Below are positions 22,718 through 22,811 of a stretch of DNA of 22,811 nucleotides, one piece after another. The notes beneath the pieces are model-generated. The model ran no database searches and was not told where the DNA came from. It saw only the letters and a list, made by a program, of their open reading frames with translations. The DNA is from an uncultured Clostridia bacterium (GTDB lineage: Bacteria; Bacillota; Clostridia; Christensenellales; Aristaeellaceae). Positions within the stretch are counted from its first letter, which is position 1, and each line of letters starts with the position of its first letter. The DNA lies in assembly GCA_946615495.1 (NCBI GenBank), contig CAMOHY010000008.1:1-22811 (forward strand), given 5' to 3'. The position numbers were made by a program, and so were the translations under genes.

Positions 22718-22811
22718 GAGCGGCAAAAACAAAAAAGGCGCTGTCTCACATTCTGTAAAAATCGCACAAACGCAGCATTGGCTGACCCACGCACTCTGTA
22801 GGGGCGGATAT
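22718..22811. other. Non-coding right edge, AT-rich
   Basis: No gene is visible. Plus strand carries AAAAAAGGCGCTGTCTCACA (22732-22751), which looks like one arm of a terminator whose partner is not found in the window, and ends with GTAGGGGCGGATAT, which resembles the start of an intergenic repeat cut by the edge. Confidence 0.4.

Overview
The window looks like a piece of a GC-rich Clostridia-type chromosome, possibly a gut or rumen member of the Christensenellales/Oscillospirales. This is inferred from strong AGGAGG ribosome sites, sigma-A promoters (TTGACA/TATAAT class), an AddB rather than a RecBCD nuclease, an oxygen-sensitive NrdG activase and secreted Firmicutes-style surface proteins. 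I cannot name the species. Sixteen protein genes are supported, fifteen on the minus strand and one (6726-7577) on the plus strand. No tRNA, rRNA, CRISPR array, transposase or phage gene was seen.

Left third (1-6423, minus): two carbohydrate units. The first is promoter 3339-3368 > GH105-like hydrolase > GH28 polygalacturonase-like enzyme > KduI (cut by the left edge). It is a pectin/rhamnogalacturonan oligosaccharide pathway; neither hydrolase has a signal peptide, so it probably acts on imported oligosaccharides. The second is a TIM-barrel sugar isomerase/epimerase > GH3 beta-glycosidase, closed by a strong terminator at 3380-3418.

Middle (6424-12294): a divergent intergenic region precedes a plus-strand secreted protein with a PplA-like FMN-binding domain and two candidate flavinylation motifs. 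It is followed by a roughly 280-base non-coding stretch built almost entirely of stem-loops and ending in a rho-independent terminator. Then, on the minus strand, come a lone NrdG-type radical-SAM activase, a short membrane-anchored solute-binding-like protein, and a 964-residue modular secreted protein (three Cys modules, four beta-sandwich-like repeats, two copies of a helical domain).

Right half (12398-22640, minus): recG and addB form a DNA-repair pair separated by 14 bases. Upstream of them is a compact five-gene operon with a near-consensus promoter (22689-22717) and a clean terminator (17826-17859): BadF-type sugar kinase > SIS-domain protein (UPF0309 type) > neutral-ceramidase-like hydrolase > M20 amidohydrolase > C39-like cysteine peptidase, with spacings of 3 and 15 bases and then two ATGA overlaps. 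A kinase and a phosphosugar-binding protein combined with three predicted amide-bond hydrolases suggests intracellular breakdown of an N-acylated or peptide-linked amino sugar. This operon and the structured RNA-like region at 7615-7895 are the best candidates for something undescribed.
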